From Actinomadura barringtoniae (GTDB lineage Bacteria; Actinomycetota; Actinomycetes; Streptosporangiales; Streptosporangiaceae), in NCBI RefSeq assembly GCF_017573505.1, contig NZ_JAGEOJ010000003.1, forward strand, positions 558,001 to 622,000: a stretch of 64,000 nt of DNA, given 5' to 3'. The notes beneath the pieces are model-generated. The model had not been told where the DNA came from, searched no databases, and saw only the letters and a list, made by a program, of their open reading frames with translations. Position numbers and translations under genes: made by a program. This document shows, piece after piece, positions 8,928-17,037 of this stretch (positions within the stretch are counted from its first letter, which is position 1; every line of letters begins with the position of its first letter).

Positions 8928-10158
8928 CGGCGTTGGCGGCCTTGTGGAGCAGCCCGTCGATGTCGTCGTAGCTCGGCGCGCTGCCCTCCTGCCGCTGGTC
9001 GAACAGCACCGCCCAGCTCAGCCCGTCGAACCGGCGGACCATCAGCGTGCTCGTGCCGGACAGGCTGCCGTCGTGCCAGGTGTTGAGGCCGCCGGTGACC
9101 GGCCGGACCAGCCAGCCACAGCCGTAGTAGTAGCCGCTGGCGTTGATCCCGGTCTCGGGCTTGGCGAACGCCCGGCTGATCGACGCCGCGTTCAGCACCG
9201 AGGTGCCGCCGTCGTAGATCGAGGCGAAGCGGGTGAGGTCCATCGCGCTGGCCAGCCAGCCGCCGTGCGAGTCCATGTTCTCGAGGTTGAACGCGCCGTA
9301 CGGGAAGGACACCGACGTGCCGGTGTTGTCGAAGACCGTCGGCCCCAGATTGGCCGAGTAGTACGGCATCTCGCCGGTGGTGTGGGTGAGCGTGTGACCC
9401 TGCTTCATCCGCGTGATGCCGCGCGGCGTGAGCACGGTGTCCTGCACGTACGTCGCGTAGCTCTTGCCGGTCACCTTCTCGATGATCCGGCCGAGCAGCA
9501 TGAAGCCGTAGTTGGAGTAGGCGTAGGCGGTGCCCGGCGCGTGGTCGAGCTTGCGGCCCGACACGTACCGCATGATGTCCGCCTGCTTGATCGGCAGCGC
9601 CTTGCCGAGCGCGGTGGCGATCGTCTTGTCCTGGAACATCGGGTCGGGCGTGATGTTGCGGTCCCAGCCGCCCAGGTGCTGCAGCAGCCGGAGCACGGTG
9701 ACGCTCTTCAGCCGCGGGTCGGCGGTCGTGGAGAGGCCGAGCAGCGTCGCGGCGCTGTCGGTGAGCTTCAGCTTGCCGTCCTGGACCAGCCGCAGCACGG
9801 CGGTCGCGGTGAGCGGCTTGGAGAGGCTGGCGATGCGGAACAGCGAGGTCGGCTGGGCGTTCAGCGTGGTGCTGCCACTCCAGGTGTAGCCGCGCGTCAG
9901 GACCAGCTTGCCCTTGCGGACGACCGCGAGCTGCCCGGCGGGGATGTTGCGGGCCTGCATGAACGACTTGAGCGTGGAGTCGAAGCCGCTGAGGCCCGCG
10001 AGCGCCGAGCCGCTGGTCTTCCAGGTGCGGGCGGCCGCGACGCGCGAGACGTCGGCCGAACCCGAGGAGCATCCGGCCAGTCCGGCGACGCCGGCGCCGA
10101 CTCCGGCGATCCCGGCGGCCTTTCCGAAATCGCGGCGGGTGAGCGTCTCGCGGGGCAT
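8884..10158 (-). CDS. Tat-exported lipoprotein serine hydrolase (beta-lactamase/PBP class C family)
   Basis: 424 residues from the ATG at 10158, preceded by GGAGGA nine bases upstream. The N-terminus has a twin-arginine motif (RRDFGK) and a lipobox (LAGC), so it is probably exported folded and anchored to the outer face of the membrane. Catalytic motifs of the family are present: SLSK (Ser nucleophile and Lys), YSN and HDG in the GGLNTWHDGSLSG segment. It is expected to act on peptidoglycan peptides, D-amino-acid peptides or an ester; true beta-lactamase activity is not implied. It is convergent with, and overlaps by 44 bases, the preceding glycosyltransferase gene. Confidence 0.85.
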   Translation of the reverse strand: MPRETLTRRDFGKAAGIAGVGAGVAGLAGCSSGSADVSRVAAARTWKTSGSALAGLSGFDSTLKSFMQARNIPAGQLAVVRKGKLVLTRGYTWSGSTTLNAQPTSLFRIASLSKPLTATAVLRLVQDGKLKLTDSAATLLGLSTTADPRLKSVTVLRLLQHLGGWDRNITPDPMFQDKTIATALGKALPIKQADIMRYVSGRKLDHAPGTAYAYSNYGFMLLGRIIEKVTGKSYATYVQDTVLTPRGITRMKQGHTLTHTTGEMPYYSANLGPTVFDNTGTSVSFPYGAFNLENMDSHGGWLASAMDLTRFASIYDGGTSVLNAASISRAFAKPETGINASGYYYGCGWLVRPVTGGLNTWHDGSLSGTSTLMVRRFDGLSWAVLFDQRQEGSAPSYDDIDGLLHKAANAVTTWPAGDLYSKYF

Positions 10159-10212
10159 CGTTCCTCCAGGTACGGGGAGCAGAGGTGCCCGCAATCTAAC
10201 GCAAAACGATCT

Positions 10213-10770
10213 TCATGGGGCGGGGATCGCGAGCTCGAAGACGATCTCCACGTCGTCGGCGAGCTTCAGCGCGCCGAAGAACGCCGAGTACGGCTTGATG
10301 CCCCAGCGGCTCTGCCGGACCGTCGCGCCGCCCGTGATCCGCCCGTCCTTCTCGCCGCCGCGAACGGTCAGTGACTGCGAACGACCCACGATCGTCAGTT
10401 CGCCCTCGACGGTGAAGTCCTCCGGCGTTCCCGACGCTCCACCGGCCTCGAACGTGATCGCGTGATGCCGGTCCGCCTGGAGCACCTTGCGCAGGTTCTT
10501 GCGGATCTCGGTCCGGTCGGAGTCCGACAGCGGCAGCACGCCCCCGGTTCCCTCCACGACCTCCAGGCCGTCCACCTCGACCGACACCTCGACCGACGAG
10601 GAGCCGGCGTCCGTCCCCAGGGTCACGGTCGCCGACCAGCGGGTGGCCTCGATCGTGAGGTCGTGGCCCGCCCGGCGTCCGAGGCCGCTGCGGCTCGTCT
10701 TCAGCAGCAGCCGCCCGCCCTCCGGTCCGAGCTCGTACCTACCTTCACTCAGCCCTTCACTCAGCGCCAT
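10213..10770 (-). CDS. YceI-like family protein
   Basis: 185 residues from the ATG at 10770 with GGGGAG just upstream; a longer frame exists but has no ribosome site. The sequence follows the YceI lipocalin-like pattern: SGLGRRAGHDLTIEA near residue 30, FTVEGELTIVGRSQSLTV near 120 and WGIKPYSAFFGALKLADDVEI at the end. Family members bind isoprenoid-like lipids or polyisoprenoids, but this actinobacterial type has no signal peptide and is of unknown role. Residues 1-10 contain a small SEG repeat (ALSEGLSEG). It lies downstream of a 29-base-pair inverted repeat. Confidence 0.75.
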   Translation of the reverse strand: MALSEGLSEGRYELGPEGGRLLLKTSRSGLGRRAGHDLTIEATRWSATVTLGTDAGSSSVEVSVEVDGLEVVEGTGGVLPLSDSDRTEIRKNLRKVLQADRHHAITFEAGGASGTPEDFTVEGELTIVGRSQSLTVRGGEKDGRITGGATVRQSRWGIKPYSAFFGALKLADDVEIVFELAIPAP

Positions 10771-10804
10771 GCTCCCCACCCTCTCACCCCACCCCAAGCC
10801 CCCC

Positions 10805-10875
10805 AATACGCCGATCTTGCTCTCAGCGCCCTCATTCGGGGCGCCAGAGGGCGCTGAGAGCAAGATCGGCGTGTT
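10805..10875. terminator. Very long stem-loop (29-base arms) after the VanW gene
   Basis: Left arm 10805-10833 and right arm 10847-10875 are complementary at 28 of 29 positions, around a 13-base loop that itself contains a GGCGCC palindrome. The right arm runs into the VanW gene's stop codon. There is no U-run. It is far longer than a usual terminator and separates the VanW gene from the YceI-like gene on the same strand. Confidence 0.75.
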
Positions 10876-11806
10876 ATTTGGCGCAGCGGACCCGGGTCTG
10901 CGGTTGGTAGGTGGTGTGGAAGCGTTCCCGGCGGATCGGGCGGCCGTCGGACTGCAGGAAGCGCCACACGTTGATCTGGAAGCCCTGCCCGCCGCGCATC
11001 GGCACGCAGCGCGCGCCGTGGTCGACGGCCGAGGAGTAGGGCTTGCGCGCGTACGGCTTGGACTCCTTGGACCTCACGCCGAAGCGCCGCGTGCCCCACA
11101 GGGTGATGGTGAGCGAGGTCGGGGTCGTCATGGCCTGGATCATCACCGGCCGCCCGGAGTCGTTCCGCCAGACGAAGTCGAGGCCCGGGTAGTAGACCGC
11201 GGCCTCACGTCCCTTGGGGTACTCGGGCATCCACAGGCTGTGGGCGCGCGCCTTCTTGATGCGCAGCCCGCTCTCGAAGACCGCGTTGAACAGCGTCGCC
11301 GAGACCTGGCAGATGCCGCCGCCGACGTCGTTCACCAGGCGCGCCCCGACGATCGTCGGGGCCGGGACGTAGCCGCGCCGGCGGGTGCGCGGCCCGACGA
11401 CCCTGTTGAACGAGAACGTGGCGCCGGGCCGGACGACCTGACCGTTCAGCGCGGCCGCGCCGAGCCGGATGTTGCGCACGCGCGGCTCGCCCGCCTTGTA
11501 GCGGGTGCTGAACGCGCTGATCCGGCGCGTGATGCCGAGGGCCCGCATCTGAGGCGTGACGCCGTCGCCGCTCGCCCCGGGCGAGGCGGCGGGCGGCGGT
11601 GCCGCCGCGTCCGGGCGTTCGGCCGCCGACGCTCCCGGCGTGCTCGAGCCGGTGTCGACCACCATGTAGGCGCCGAGGAGGACCACCGTGACCGCCGTCG
11701 AACCGGCCACGTAGGGCCACGAGCGGATGGTGTACTCCCCCAGGTTCGGCTGACCGCCGCGGCTGTGCCGCCAGCGTCGCCTGATGCGGCGTCTGCTCCC
11801 ACTCAC
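10874..11806 (-). CDS. VanW family membrane-anchored protein
   Basis: 310 residues from the GTG at 11806, with GGAGGTGA about ten bases upstream. A basic N-terminus (SGSRRRIRRRWRHSR) is followed by one membrane segment (about 32-52, YVAGSTAVTVVLLGAYMVV), a Pro/Ala-rich linker, and a VanW domain with the hallmark GGGICQVSATLFNA (about 165-180) and the surrounding FSFNRVVGPRTRRRGY. VanW proteins are extracytoplasmic and of uncertain biochemical role; some sit in glycopeptide-resistance clusters, but no van genes are present here, so resistance is not implied. The stop codon lies at the edge of a large hairpin. Confidence 0.88.
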   Translation of the reverse strand: MSGSRRRIRRRWRHSRGGQPNLGEYTIRSWPYVAGSTAVTVVLLGAYMVVDTGSSTPGASAAERPDAAAPPPAASPGASGDGVTPQMRALGITRRISAFSTRYKAGEPRVRNIRLGAAALNGQVVRPGATFSFNRVVGPRTRRRGYVPAPTIVGARLVNDVGGGICQVSATLFNAVFESGLRIKKARAHSLWMPEYPKGREAAVYYPGLDFVWRNDSGRPVMIQAMTTPTSLTITLWGTRRFGVRSKESKPYARKPYSSAVDHGARCVPMRGGQGFQINVWRFLQSDGRPIRRERFHTTYQPQTRVRCAK

Positions 11807-11838
11807 GATCTCGCGTCACCTCCCCGAAAAGTGGTGAA

Positions 11839-11870
11839 CCGTGGCACCCGGAGAAGGCCGGATGCCACGG
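11839..11870. terminator. Hairpin terminator of the amidohydrolase operon
   Basis: Stem CCGTGGCA-c-CCGG/CCGG-a-TGCCACGG with a single mismatch and a six-base loop, about 50 bases past the stop of the last amidohydrolase gene on the minus strand. No T-run, as is common in high-GC actinobacteria. Confidence 0.6.
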
Positions 11871-11919
11871 AACGTCGTGACCGGGGGGTGTCATCGTTCG
11901 ATCACGCAGAGTACACGAG

Positions 11920-13131
11920 TCACCACGCGCGGATGATGGTCTCCGGGTTGAAGACGGGACTGGTCGCGCCCTTCGGCAGTTCGGTCAGCGGGCGGCCGAT
12001 CTCCTCCTCGCTCGGGCCGACGCGGTCGGCGTGCGGGCGCAGTGCCGCGAGGTCGAAGCCGTAGACCTGCGCGGCGTTGCCGGCGAGCATCGCGTGCAGC
12101 TCGTCGGCGGGCACGTCGTGGAACGTGCGGCGCAGCGCCTCGCGGCTGAACGGGAACGTTCCCTCGTCGTGCGGGAAGTCGCTGCCCCACATGATCCGGC
12201 CGATCCCGATGTCGTGACGCAGCGGAATCTCCGACGGCTTCATGAACGTGGCGCCGACATAGCAGTTGCGGGCGAAGTACTCGCTGGGCTTGAGCGACAG
12301 CTGCGACGCCGCGGGCCCGCCGAACTTGGCCTCGGCGGTCTCGTCGCCGGAACGGAAGCGCGAGTAGTAGTAGTCGAGCGTCTTCAGCACGCCGGGAATC
12401 CAGTCCGACCCCTGCTCGGTCAGCACGAACCGCAGGTCCGGGTGGCGCTCGAAGACGCCGCCGAAGATCAGATGCCAGAGCGCCCGGTGGGCGTACCAGC
12501 TCACCTCGACGATGAAGACCGCCAGCGACACCGGGTTCGGCTCAAGACCCGGCGCGCCCGTTCCGCCGTGATGGTTGACCGGCATGCCGAGCTCCGCGCA
12601 CGTACGCCAGATCGGCTCGTACACGTCGGAGTGCAGCGGCGGCACCGGCGCGCCCGGCGCGACGCCCGGCAGCAGGATGCCGCCGGTGAGGCCCGCCTCG
12701 TGCGCCCAGCGGATCTCCTTCACCGCGTCGTCGACGTCGTTCAACATGATCTGCGCGACCCCCGCCCGGCGGCCCGGCGCCGCCGCGCAGAAGTCGGCCA
12801 TCCACCGGTTGTGGGCCCGCAGCCCCGCCCAGCGCAGCGCGTAATCCTGCGCGGACGGGTGCGGCGCGGTCAGGTTGCCGGACGGGAAGAACGGCGGAAC
12901 GGTGTTGGGGAAGAGGACCTCGGCGACGATGCCGTCCTGCTCCAGCTCCCGCAGCCGCAGGTCCGAGTCCCAGTTCCGCTCCGCGCCCTTCGCCTGGAGG
13001 TCGGCGAACGGGTTGACGTAGGCCTTGGCCCACGCGTCGAACTCGTCATGCCGGCTTGATTCCAAATAGGGGCGGTATTCGAGCAGGTCCGCGCCGGCGT
13101 GCGCGTCGGCGGAGATGACGAGATGGTTCAT
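11920..13131 (-). CDS. Amidohydrolase family protein (ACMSD/LigW-like TIM barrel)
   Basis: 403 residues from the ATG at 13131, with GAGGAGG upstream and ATGA overlap with the preceding gene. It is a metal-dependent hydrolase/decarboxylase-type TIM barrel: SADAHAG near the N-terminus supplies the first metal ligand, NHHGG (about 205) and FVLTEQGSDWI lie on later strands, and GSDFPHDEGTFPFSR (about 330) carries the catalytic Asp. Members decarboxylate or hydrolyse aromatic or cyclic acids. It is the last of a four-gene operon with a second amidohydrolase, an SDR and an acetoacetate decarboxylase-like protein. The substrate is unknown. Confidence 0.82.
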   Translation of the reverse strand: MNHLVISADAHAGADLLEYRPYLESSRHDEFDAWAKAYVNPFADLQAKGAERNWDSDLRLRELEQDGIVAEVLFPNTVPPFFPSGNLTAPHPSAQDYALRWAGLRAHNRWMADFCAAAPGRRAGVAQIMLNDVDDAVKEIRWAHEAGLTGGILLPGVAPGAPVPPLHSDVYEPIWRTCAELGMPVNHHGGTGAPGLEPNPVSLAVFIVEVSWYAHRALWHLIFGGVFERHPDLRFVLTEQGSDWIPGVLKTLDYYYSRFRSGDETAEAKFGGPAASQLSLKPSEYFARNCYVGATFMKPSEIPLRHDIGIGRIMWGSDFPHDEGTFPFSREALRRTFHDVPADELHAMLAGNAAQVYGFDLAALRPHADRVGPSEEEIGRPLTELPKGATSPVFNPETIIRAW

Positions 13132-14429
13132 CGAGCCCTCCTCGCGGCCCCGACGACCGCCGGAACGTCCGGACCGGTGAGCCAGTGCCGGCCGGTCTCG
13201 CGGGCCGCGTCCCAGACCGACGTGTCGGCCTTGTCCTGGCCGAGGTTCTGGGGGGTGGGCCCGATCCGGTCGGCCAGCGGCCGGAGCGCTCGGGTGTCGA
13301 AGCCGTAGGTCTGTGCGGCGGTCAGGCCCAGCATGGCACGGGCCTCGCCGACCGGAATGTCCCCGAACGCGTGCGCCAGCCAGTCGCGGGTGTGCGGCCA
13401 GGTGCCCTCGGGGTGCGGGAAGTCGTTGCCCCACAGCAGGTTGCCGACGCCGACCTCGTAGCGGTGCGACAGCTCGCGGCGCTTCGGTGTCGACATGCCG
13501 ATAAAGCAATGCCCGTCGAAGTACTCCGACGGGCGCTTCCTCATGTGCTCGCCGAACGAGGCGAGCTTCTGCGTGCCGTGCTCGCGGTCGTAGGCGACGT
13601 CCATCTGCCAGAGCAGGTTGCCCGCCCACCAGGCGCCCGACTCGGTGACGCCGAACCGGAGGCCCGGGAAGCGCTCGAAGACGCCCGTCCAGAGCAGGAA
13701 CCACAGCGGCCGGGCCGACCACCACACGACCTCGGTCACGTACAGGCCGAGGTGGGTGCCGAGCTCCGCGCGCGGCGCCGCTCCCGAGTGCGTGTGAACG
13801 GGCAGGCCGAGCGCCTCGCACACCGCCCAGACCGGGTCGTAGCACTTGTCGTGGTACGGCTTCTGCCCCTCGCCCCACATCGACGGGATCATGATCCCGC
13901 CGCGCAGTCCCTCGCCATGGGCGCGCCGGATCTCCTTCACCGCGCCGTTCACGTCGCCGACGATCGGCGCGACGATGACGCCGCGCCGCCGTTCCGGCGA
14001 GTCCTGGCACAGCCCGGCCAGCCAGCGGTTGTGCGCCCTGGCCCCGGCGAGCGCGAGCTCGGGGTCGTAGTCCGCCCCGACCATCCCGAGCCCGGCGCCG
14101 AACGGCGCGGCGGTGCTGCCCGCCACCGCGTCGGCGTCGGGGAAGATGACCTCGCCGACCACGCCGTCCTTGTCGAGCTCCTCGTCGCGCCGCGCCGCGT
14201 CCCAGCCGGCCCGCAACTCCTCCTCGTGCTCCTCGAACCACTCCCCGGCGAACTCCTCGTTCTGCAGCCCGAGCTGCTTGCGCGCGTCGGCGATCGCGGC
14301 CTGCTGGGCGAGGAAGCCGTCGAACGCCTCGCGGTAGGCGGGATCGAGGAACTCGGCGTACTGCGGCGTCGGCAGCCCGGCGTGGGTGTCCGCGGAGATG
14401 ATCAGGTACGGCTCGTGGGAAGCGGTCAT
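13128..14429 (-). CDS. Amidohydrolase family protein, paralogue of the next gene
   Basis: 433 residues from the ATG at 14429; the frame continues upstream, but the ATG overlaps the SDR stop (ATGA) and GAGGGG lies just before it. Same TIM-barrel family as its downstream neighbour, aligning along its length: ISADTHAG at the start, HTHSG (about 225), and GNDFPHPEGTWPHTRDWL (about 350), with Asn replacing the usual Ser before the catalytic Asp. An insertion rich in Glu (EEFAGEWFEEHEEEL) distinguishes it. Two tandem divergent copies suggest a heteromeric enzyme or two successive ring-acid steps. Confidence 0.8.
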   Translation of the reverse strand: MTASHEPYLIISADTHAGLPTPQYAEFLDPAYREAFDGFLAQQAAIADARKQLGLQNEEFAGEWFEEHEEELRAGWDAARRDEELDKDGVVGEVIFPDADAVAGSTAAPFGAGLGMVGADYDPELALAGARAHNRWLAGLCQDSPERRRGVIVAPIVGDVNGAVKEIRRAHGEGLRGGIMIPSMWGEGQKPYHDKCYDPVWAVCEALGLPVHTHSGAAPRAELGTHLGLYVTEVVWWSARPLWFLLWTGVFERFPGLRFGVTESGAWWAGNLLWQMDVAYDREHGTQKLASFGEHMRKRPSEYFDGHCFIGMSTPKRRELSHRYEVGVGNLLWGNDFPHPEGTWPHTRDWLAHAFGDIPVGEARAMLGLTAAQTYGFDTRALRPLADRIGPTPQNLGQDKADTSVWDAARETGRHWLTGPDVPAVVGAARRAR

Positions 14430-15283
14430 GAGGCCCCTCGCAGGTAAGTCGGGGTGGAACGGGTGCGCATGGACTCGGTGCGGGCGTGGATCATCGCGTC
14501 GGTGCGGTCGCTGTCGGGCAGGATCCAGAACCGGTCTTCCCTGACCGCCTCCACCACCTGGTCCGCGACCTCTTCGACCGGCGTGAACCGCGGGTCGACG
14601 CCGTGCGCCCGCAACATCTCGGCCACCTCGTCGGCGTCGCGCGCGGGCGGTCCGGGGACGGTCCGGGCATAGCGCGCCGGCCGGTTGCGTTCGGCGGTGA
14701 AGATCCCTGTGCGCAGCATGTGCGGGCCGGGGAACAGCACGGACGCGCCGATCGCGGTGTCGCCGAGCTGCCCGTACAGGCACTCGGTGAGCGTGACGAC
14801 GGCGGCCTTGGTGACCGCGTAGACCGCCGCCGACGGGATCGGCGCGACCCCGCCGTTGCCGGACGCGGTGTTGACGACGTGGCCCGGCTCGCCGGAGGCG
14901 ATCATGCGGGGCAGGAACGCGCGCAGCCCGTGCAGGATGCCGAGCACGTTCACGTCCAGGCCCCAGCGCCAGTCGCCGGTCTCCTGCTCCCACATGGGCG
15001 GCGCGGCGGCCGGTCCGATGCCCGCGTTGTTGCAGAGCAGGTGCGCGGCGCCGTGCGCCTCGTAGACCCGGTCCGCGAGCTCGCGCATCGAGTTCTCCGA
15101 CGTCACGTCGGCGAGGACGCCGAGCGCGCCGATCTCGCCGGCGGCCTTGGTCAGCGCGGGCTCCTCGACGTCCGCGAGGACCACCCGCATGCCCTGCGCC
15201 GCGAACGCGCGGCCCATCGCCAGCCCGATGCCGCCCGCGCCGCCCGTGACGACCGCGACCTTGCCCTCGAGCCGGTCAAGCAT
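14426..15283 (-). CDS. Short-chain dehydrogenase/reductase
   Basis: 285 residues, classical SDR: TGGAGGIG cofactor motif (14-21), NNAGIG (about 90), catalytic Ser in NTASGNGG (about 138) and Tyr-x3-Lys in YAVTK (about 154-158). Asp in LADVEE after beta 2 indicates a preference for NAD(H). It probably oxidises a hydroxyl or reduces a ketone on the operon's substrate. The stop overlaps the next amidohydrolase start by four bases and its start overlaps the decarboxylase gene by eight, so it is cotranscribed. Confidence 0.85.
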   Translation of the reverse strand: MLDRLEGKVAVVTGGAGGIGLAMGRAFAAQGMRVVLADVEEPALTKAAGEIGALGVLADVTSENSMRELADRVYEAHGAAHLLCNNAGIGPAAAPPMWEQETGDWRWGLDVNVLGILHGLRAFLPRMIASGEPGHVVNTASGNGGVAPIPSAAVYAVTKAAVVTLTECLYGQLGDTAIGASVLFPGPHMLRTGIFTAERNRPARYARTVPGPPARDADEVAEMLRAHGVDPRFTPVEEVADQVVEAVREDRFWILPDSDRTDAMIHARTESMRTRSTPTYLRGAS

Positions 15284-16058
15284 CGAGCGCCTGCATCGGG
15301 TCGTCGTAGCGCTGGTGAACGTAGGGCAGCAGCGACTCGGCGGGCACGCGCTCGACGATCCGGCCCTCCTGGACCGAGGTCCGCTCGCCCAGCGTGATCT
15401 CGACCAGCTCGCGCACCGGCAGGTCGGCGACCGGGTCGAACGGCGACTCGTTCAGGACGACGGTGCCCTCGACGCGGTGCAGGGAGCGGGTCCGGCCACG
15501 GCGCACGCAGTGCACGAGCGCGGCGTCGGAGTCCAGGCCGTCGCCGTCGGGAGCGGGCAGGAACTTGAAGTAGAAGTCGAGGTTCTCGTGGTCGGGCGGG
15601 GGCGGGAGCTCGCCGGTGACCTCGCCGCTCACCAGCACGAACGAGATGCCGTGCCGGGTGAGCCCGGCGCTGACGTGGTCGCCGTCGCGGCGGACGACGA
15701 CGTCGCCGAGCTTCTTGGGCTCGCCGAACACCTCCCGTCCGCCGATCAGCGCCCGTTCGGTCGTCATGGGCATGACCAGCGGATAGTCGCCCTCCAGACC
15801 GTCGTGCACGGCCCGTACCGCCACCGATCCGGCGCCGAGCAGGTGCCCGCCGGGCAGGTCGACGCTGCTGATCGTGGCGCGCACGAGCGGGCGGGCGGCG
15901 GGTTTCAGCGGCGGCGGGAGGACCTGCGCGAGCGCGTCAGGGTCGGTCTCCCAGACGGCGATCACGCCGGTGGACCAGATGTCGGGGATGCGGGCGCGCG
16001 CCGCTCGGGCGCCGTCCAGTTCGTCGGGGGTACGCGGGCCGTAGCGAACTCGTGGCAT
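15276..16058 (-). CDS. Acetoacetate decarboxylase-like protein
   Basis: 260 residues from the ATG at 16058; a GTG at 16067 would add three residues. It belongs to the acetoacetate decarboxylase superfamily: VFGEPKKLGDV (about 112-122) contains the Lys-Lys pair, where the first lysine forms the Schiff base in true ADC. Many actinobacterial relatives act on other beta-keto or related acids, so acetone formation should not be assumed. First gene of the minus-strand operon (decarboxylase-like, SDR, two amidohydrolases). A perfect CAAGCGCTTG palindrome lies about 60 bases upstream. Confidence 0.8.
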   Translation of the reverse strand: MPRVRYGPRTPDELDGARAARARIPDIWSTGVIAVWETDPDALAQVLPPPLKPAARPLVRATISSVDLPGGHLLGAGSVAVRAVHDGLEGDYPLVMPMTTERALIGGREVFGEPKKLGDVVVRRDGDHVSAGLTRHGISFVLVSGEVTGELPPPPDHENLDFYFKFLPAPDGDGLDSDAALVHCVRRGRTRSLHRVEGTVVLNESPFDPVADLPVRELVEITLGERTSVQEGRIVERVPAESLLPYVHQRYDDPMQALDA

Positions 16059-16115
16059 GCGCACCACCGTTACAGAGACTCAAGTCCATACCAAGGTCCC
16101 GCGGCCGGATTCGGC

Positions 16116-16125
16116 CAAGCGCTTG
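16116..16125. promoter_or_regulatory. CAAGCGCTTG palindrome, candidate TetR-type operator
   Basis: Perfect 10-base palindrome in the upstream region of the decarboxylase operon. It has the CAAG-nn-CTTG core typical of several TetR regulators of lipid and steroid catabolism (as I recall, the KstR2 consensus is AnCAAGnnCTTGnT; one flanking base differs here). No matching regulator gene is in this part of the window. Confidence 0.45.
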
Positions 16126-16156
16126 CTACGACCAGGATCGGTGTTACGCGCGAGTG

Positions 16157-16369
16157 CTACGCGCCCGAGTGGAGGCGGAGCGGGTCGACCTCCCGGGACG
16201 GCCGCCGCCGCACGTACTCGGCCTCCAGCCGGTACATCCTCCGGGTGTGGTCGGCGAACGCCTGGTCCGCCGCGTGCCGCATCGCCGCCAGCCTCGTGTC
16301 GTACAGGTCGGCCAGCTCGCGCAGCAGGTCGTCGTCGGTGAGGACGCTCGGATCGATGCCCTCGGACAT
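16157..16369 (-). CDS. Small conserved actinobacterial protein (DUF6158-like)
   Basis: 70 residues from the ATG at 16369 with GAGGGAG upstream. It is acidic and helical, with DDDLLRELADLYDTR followed by a basic helix ending EYVRRRPSREVDP. It resembles the short DUF6158-type proteins I recall from Streptosporangiales and Micromonospora, of unknown role. It lies between the decarboxylase operon and the divergent cupin gene. The assignment is from memory and only moderately firm; coding is supported by the ribosome site and codon pattern. Confidence 0.65.
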   Translation of the reverse strand: MSEGIDPSVLTDDDLLRELADLYDTRLAAMRHAADQAFADHTRRMYRLEAEYVRRRPSREVDPLRLHSGA

Positions 16370-16469
16370 GGCCGCTCCCTCTGTGCTTCCCCCACGACCT
16401 CCTCTACCCGGTCCAGTCCAGCAGAATCAGCAGAAAAAGGCTCGAAAGCACGTGAAAACGGCAAGGGTC

Positions 16470-16506
16470 TTGATTACCGGACGTACACCTACCTAGCGTT
16501 TGCTCA
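16470..16506 (+). promoter_or_regulatory. Leaderless promoter of the cupin gene
   Basis: TTGATT (16470-16475), an 18-base spacer and TAGCGT (16494-16499), then six bases to the ATG at 16506. Both boxes and spacing fit a SigA-type promoter that begins transcription at the start codon; no ribosome site is present. Confidence 0.65.
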
Positions 16507-16949
16507 TGACTGAATCGATGGGCCCGCTGGTCGGATACGTGCACTCCGATGATCTTCCCTGGGTCAACGCCGGACCGGTAGGCCTGCAGGTCCTGCGGGT
16601 GTCCGCGGACACCTGGGTGGTGCGCAACCGTTTCCAGGCGGGCTTCCAGCTCCCGACCCACAAGCACACCGGAAGCGTGCACGCCTTCACCTTCTCCGGC
16701 CGCTGGCGCTACAAGGAGTACGGCGTCGACTACGTGGCCGGAACGTTCATCCACGAGCCGCCGGGCTCGATCCACACGCTCACGATCGAGGAGGACAGCG
16801 ACATCCTCTTCATCATCGAGGGCGCGTTCATCGAGTTCGACAAGGACGGCAACATCAGCGGCATCGTGGACGGCGAGTCGACGCTGAACGCCTACTTCGC
16901 CCTCTGCGACGCCGCCGGCATCCCGCGCCCGGACGGCATCCTCCCGTGA
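16506..16949 (+). CDS. Cupin protein, 2,4'-dihydroxyacetophenone dioxygenase-like
   Basis: 147 residues from the ATG at 16506. Single cupin barrel: motif 1 is THKHTGSVHAFTFSG (His-x-His plus His, metal ligands, about 50-64) and motif 2 is IHEPPGSIHTL (about 83-93). It resembles the ChrR-cupin/2,4'-dihydroxyacetophenone dioxygenase group, whose members cleave a C-C bond of aromatic ketones using Fe(II). It is followed by a cytochrome P450 gene 88 bases downstream and is divergent from the decarboxylase/amidohydrolase operon, which fits a shared catabolic role for an aromatic or alicyclic ketone. Enzymatic identity is inferred. Confidence 0.72.
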   Translation: MTESMGPLVGYVHSDDLPWVNAGPVGLQVLRVSADTWVVRNRFQAGFQLPTHKHTGSVHAFTFSGRWRYKEYGVDYVAGTFIHEPPGSIHTLTIEEDSDILFIIEGAFIEFDKDGNISGIVDGESTLNAYFALCDAAGIPRPDGILP

Positions 16950-17037
16950 GCGAGCCGCAGGGGCGCGGCGCCCTACTCATTACTCCGCGCCGACCTACCT
17001 CGACTGACGAGCGACGAAGGAGCGAGGAGGGAAGGCG

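Noticed and set aside
10874..11806. Glycopeptide resistance role for the VanW gene
   Set aside because: No vanHAX or regulator genes nearby; VanW domains are widespread in unrelated contexts.
16985..17037. GAGCGACGAAGGAGCGAGGAGG-type stretch, similar to 23337-23415
   Set aside because: Common low-complexity purine-rich intergenic sequence of actinobacteria; the second part is simply the P450 ribosome site.
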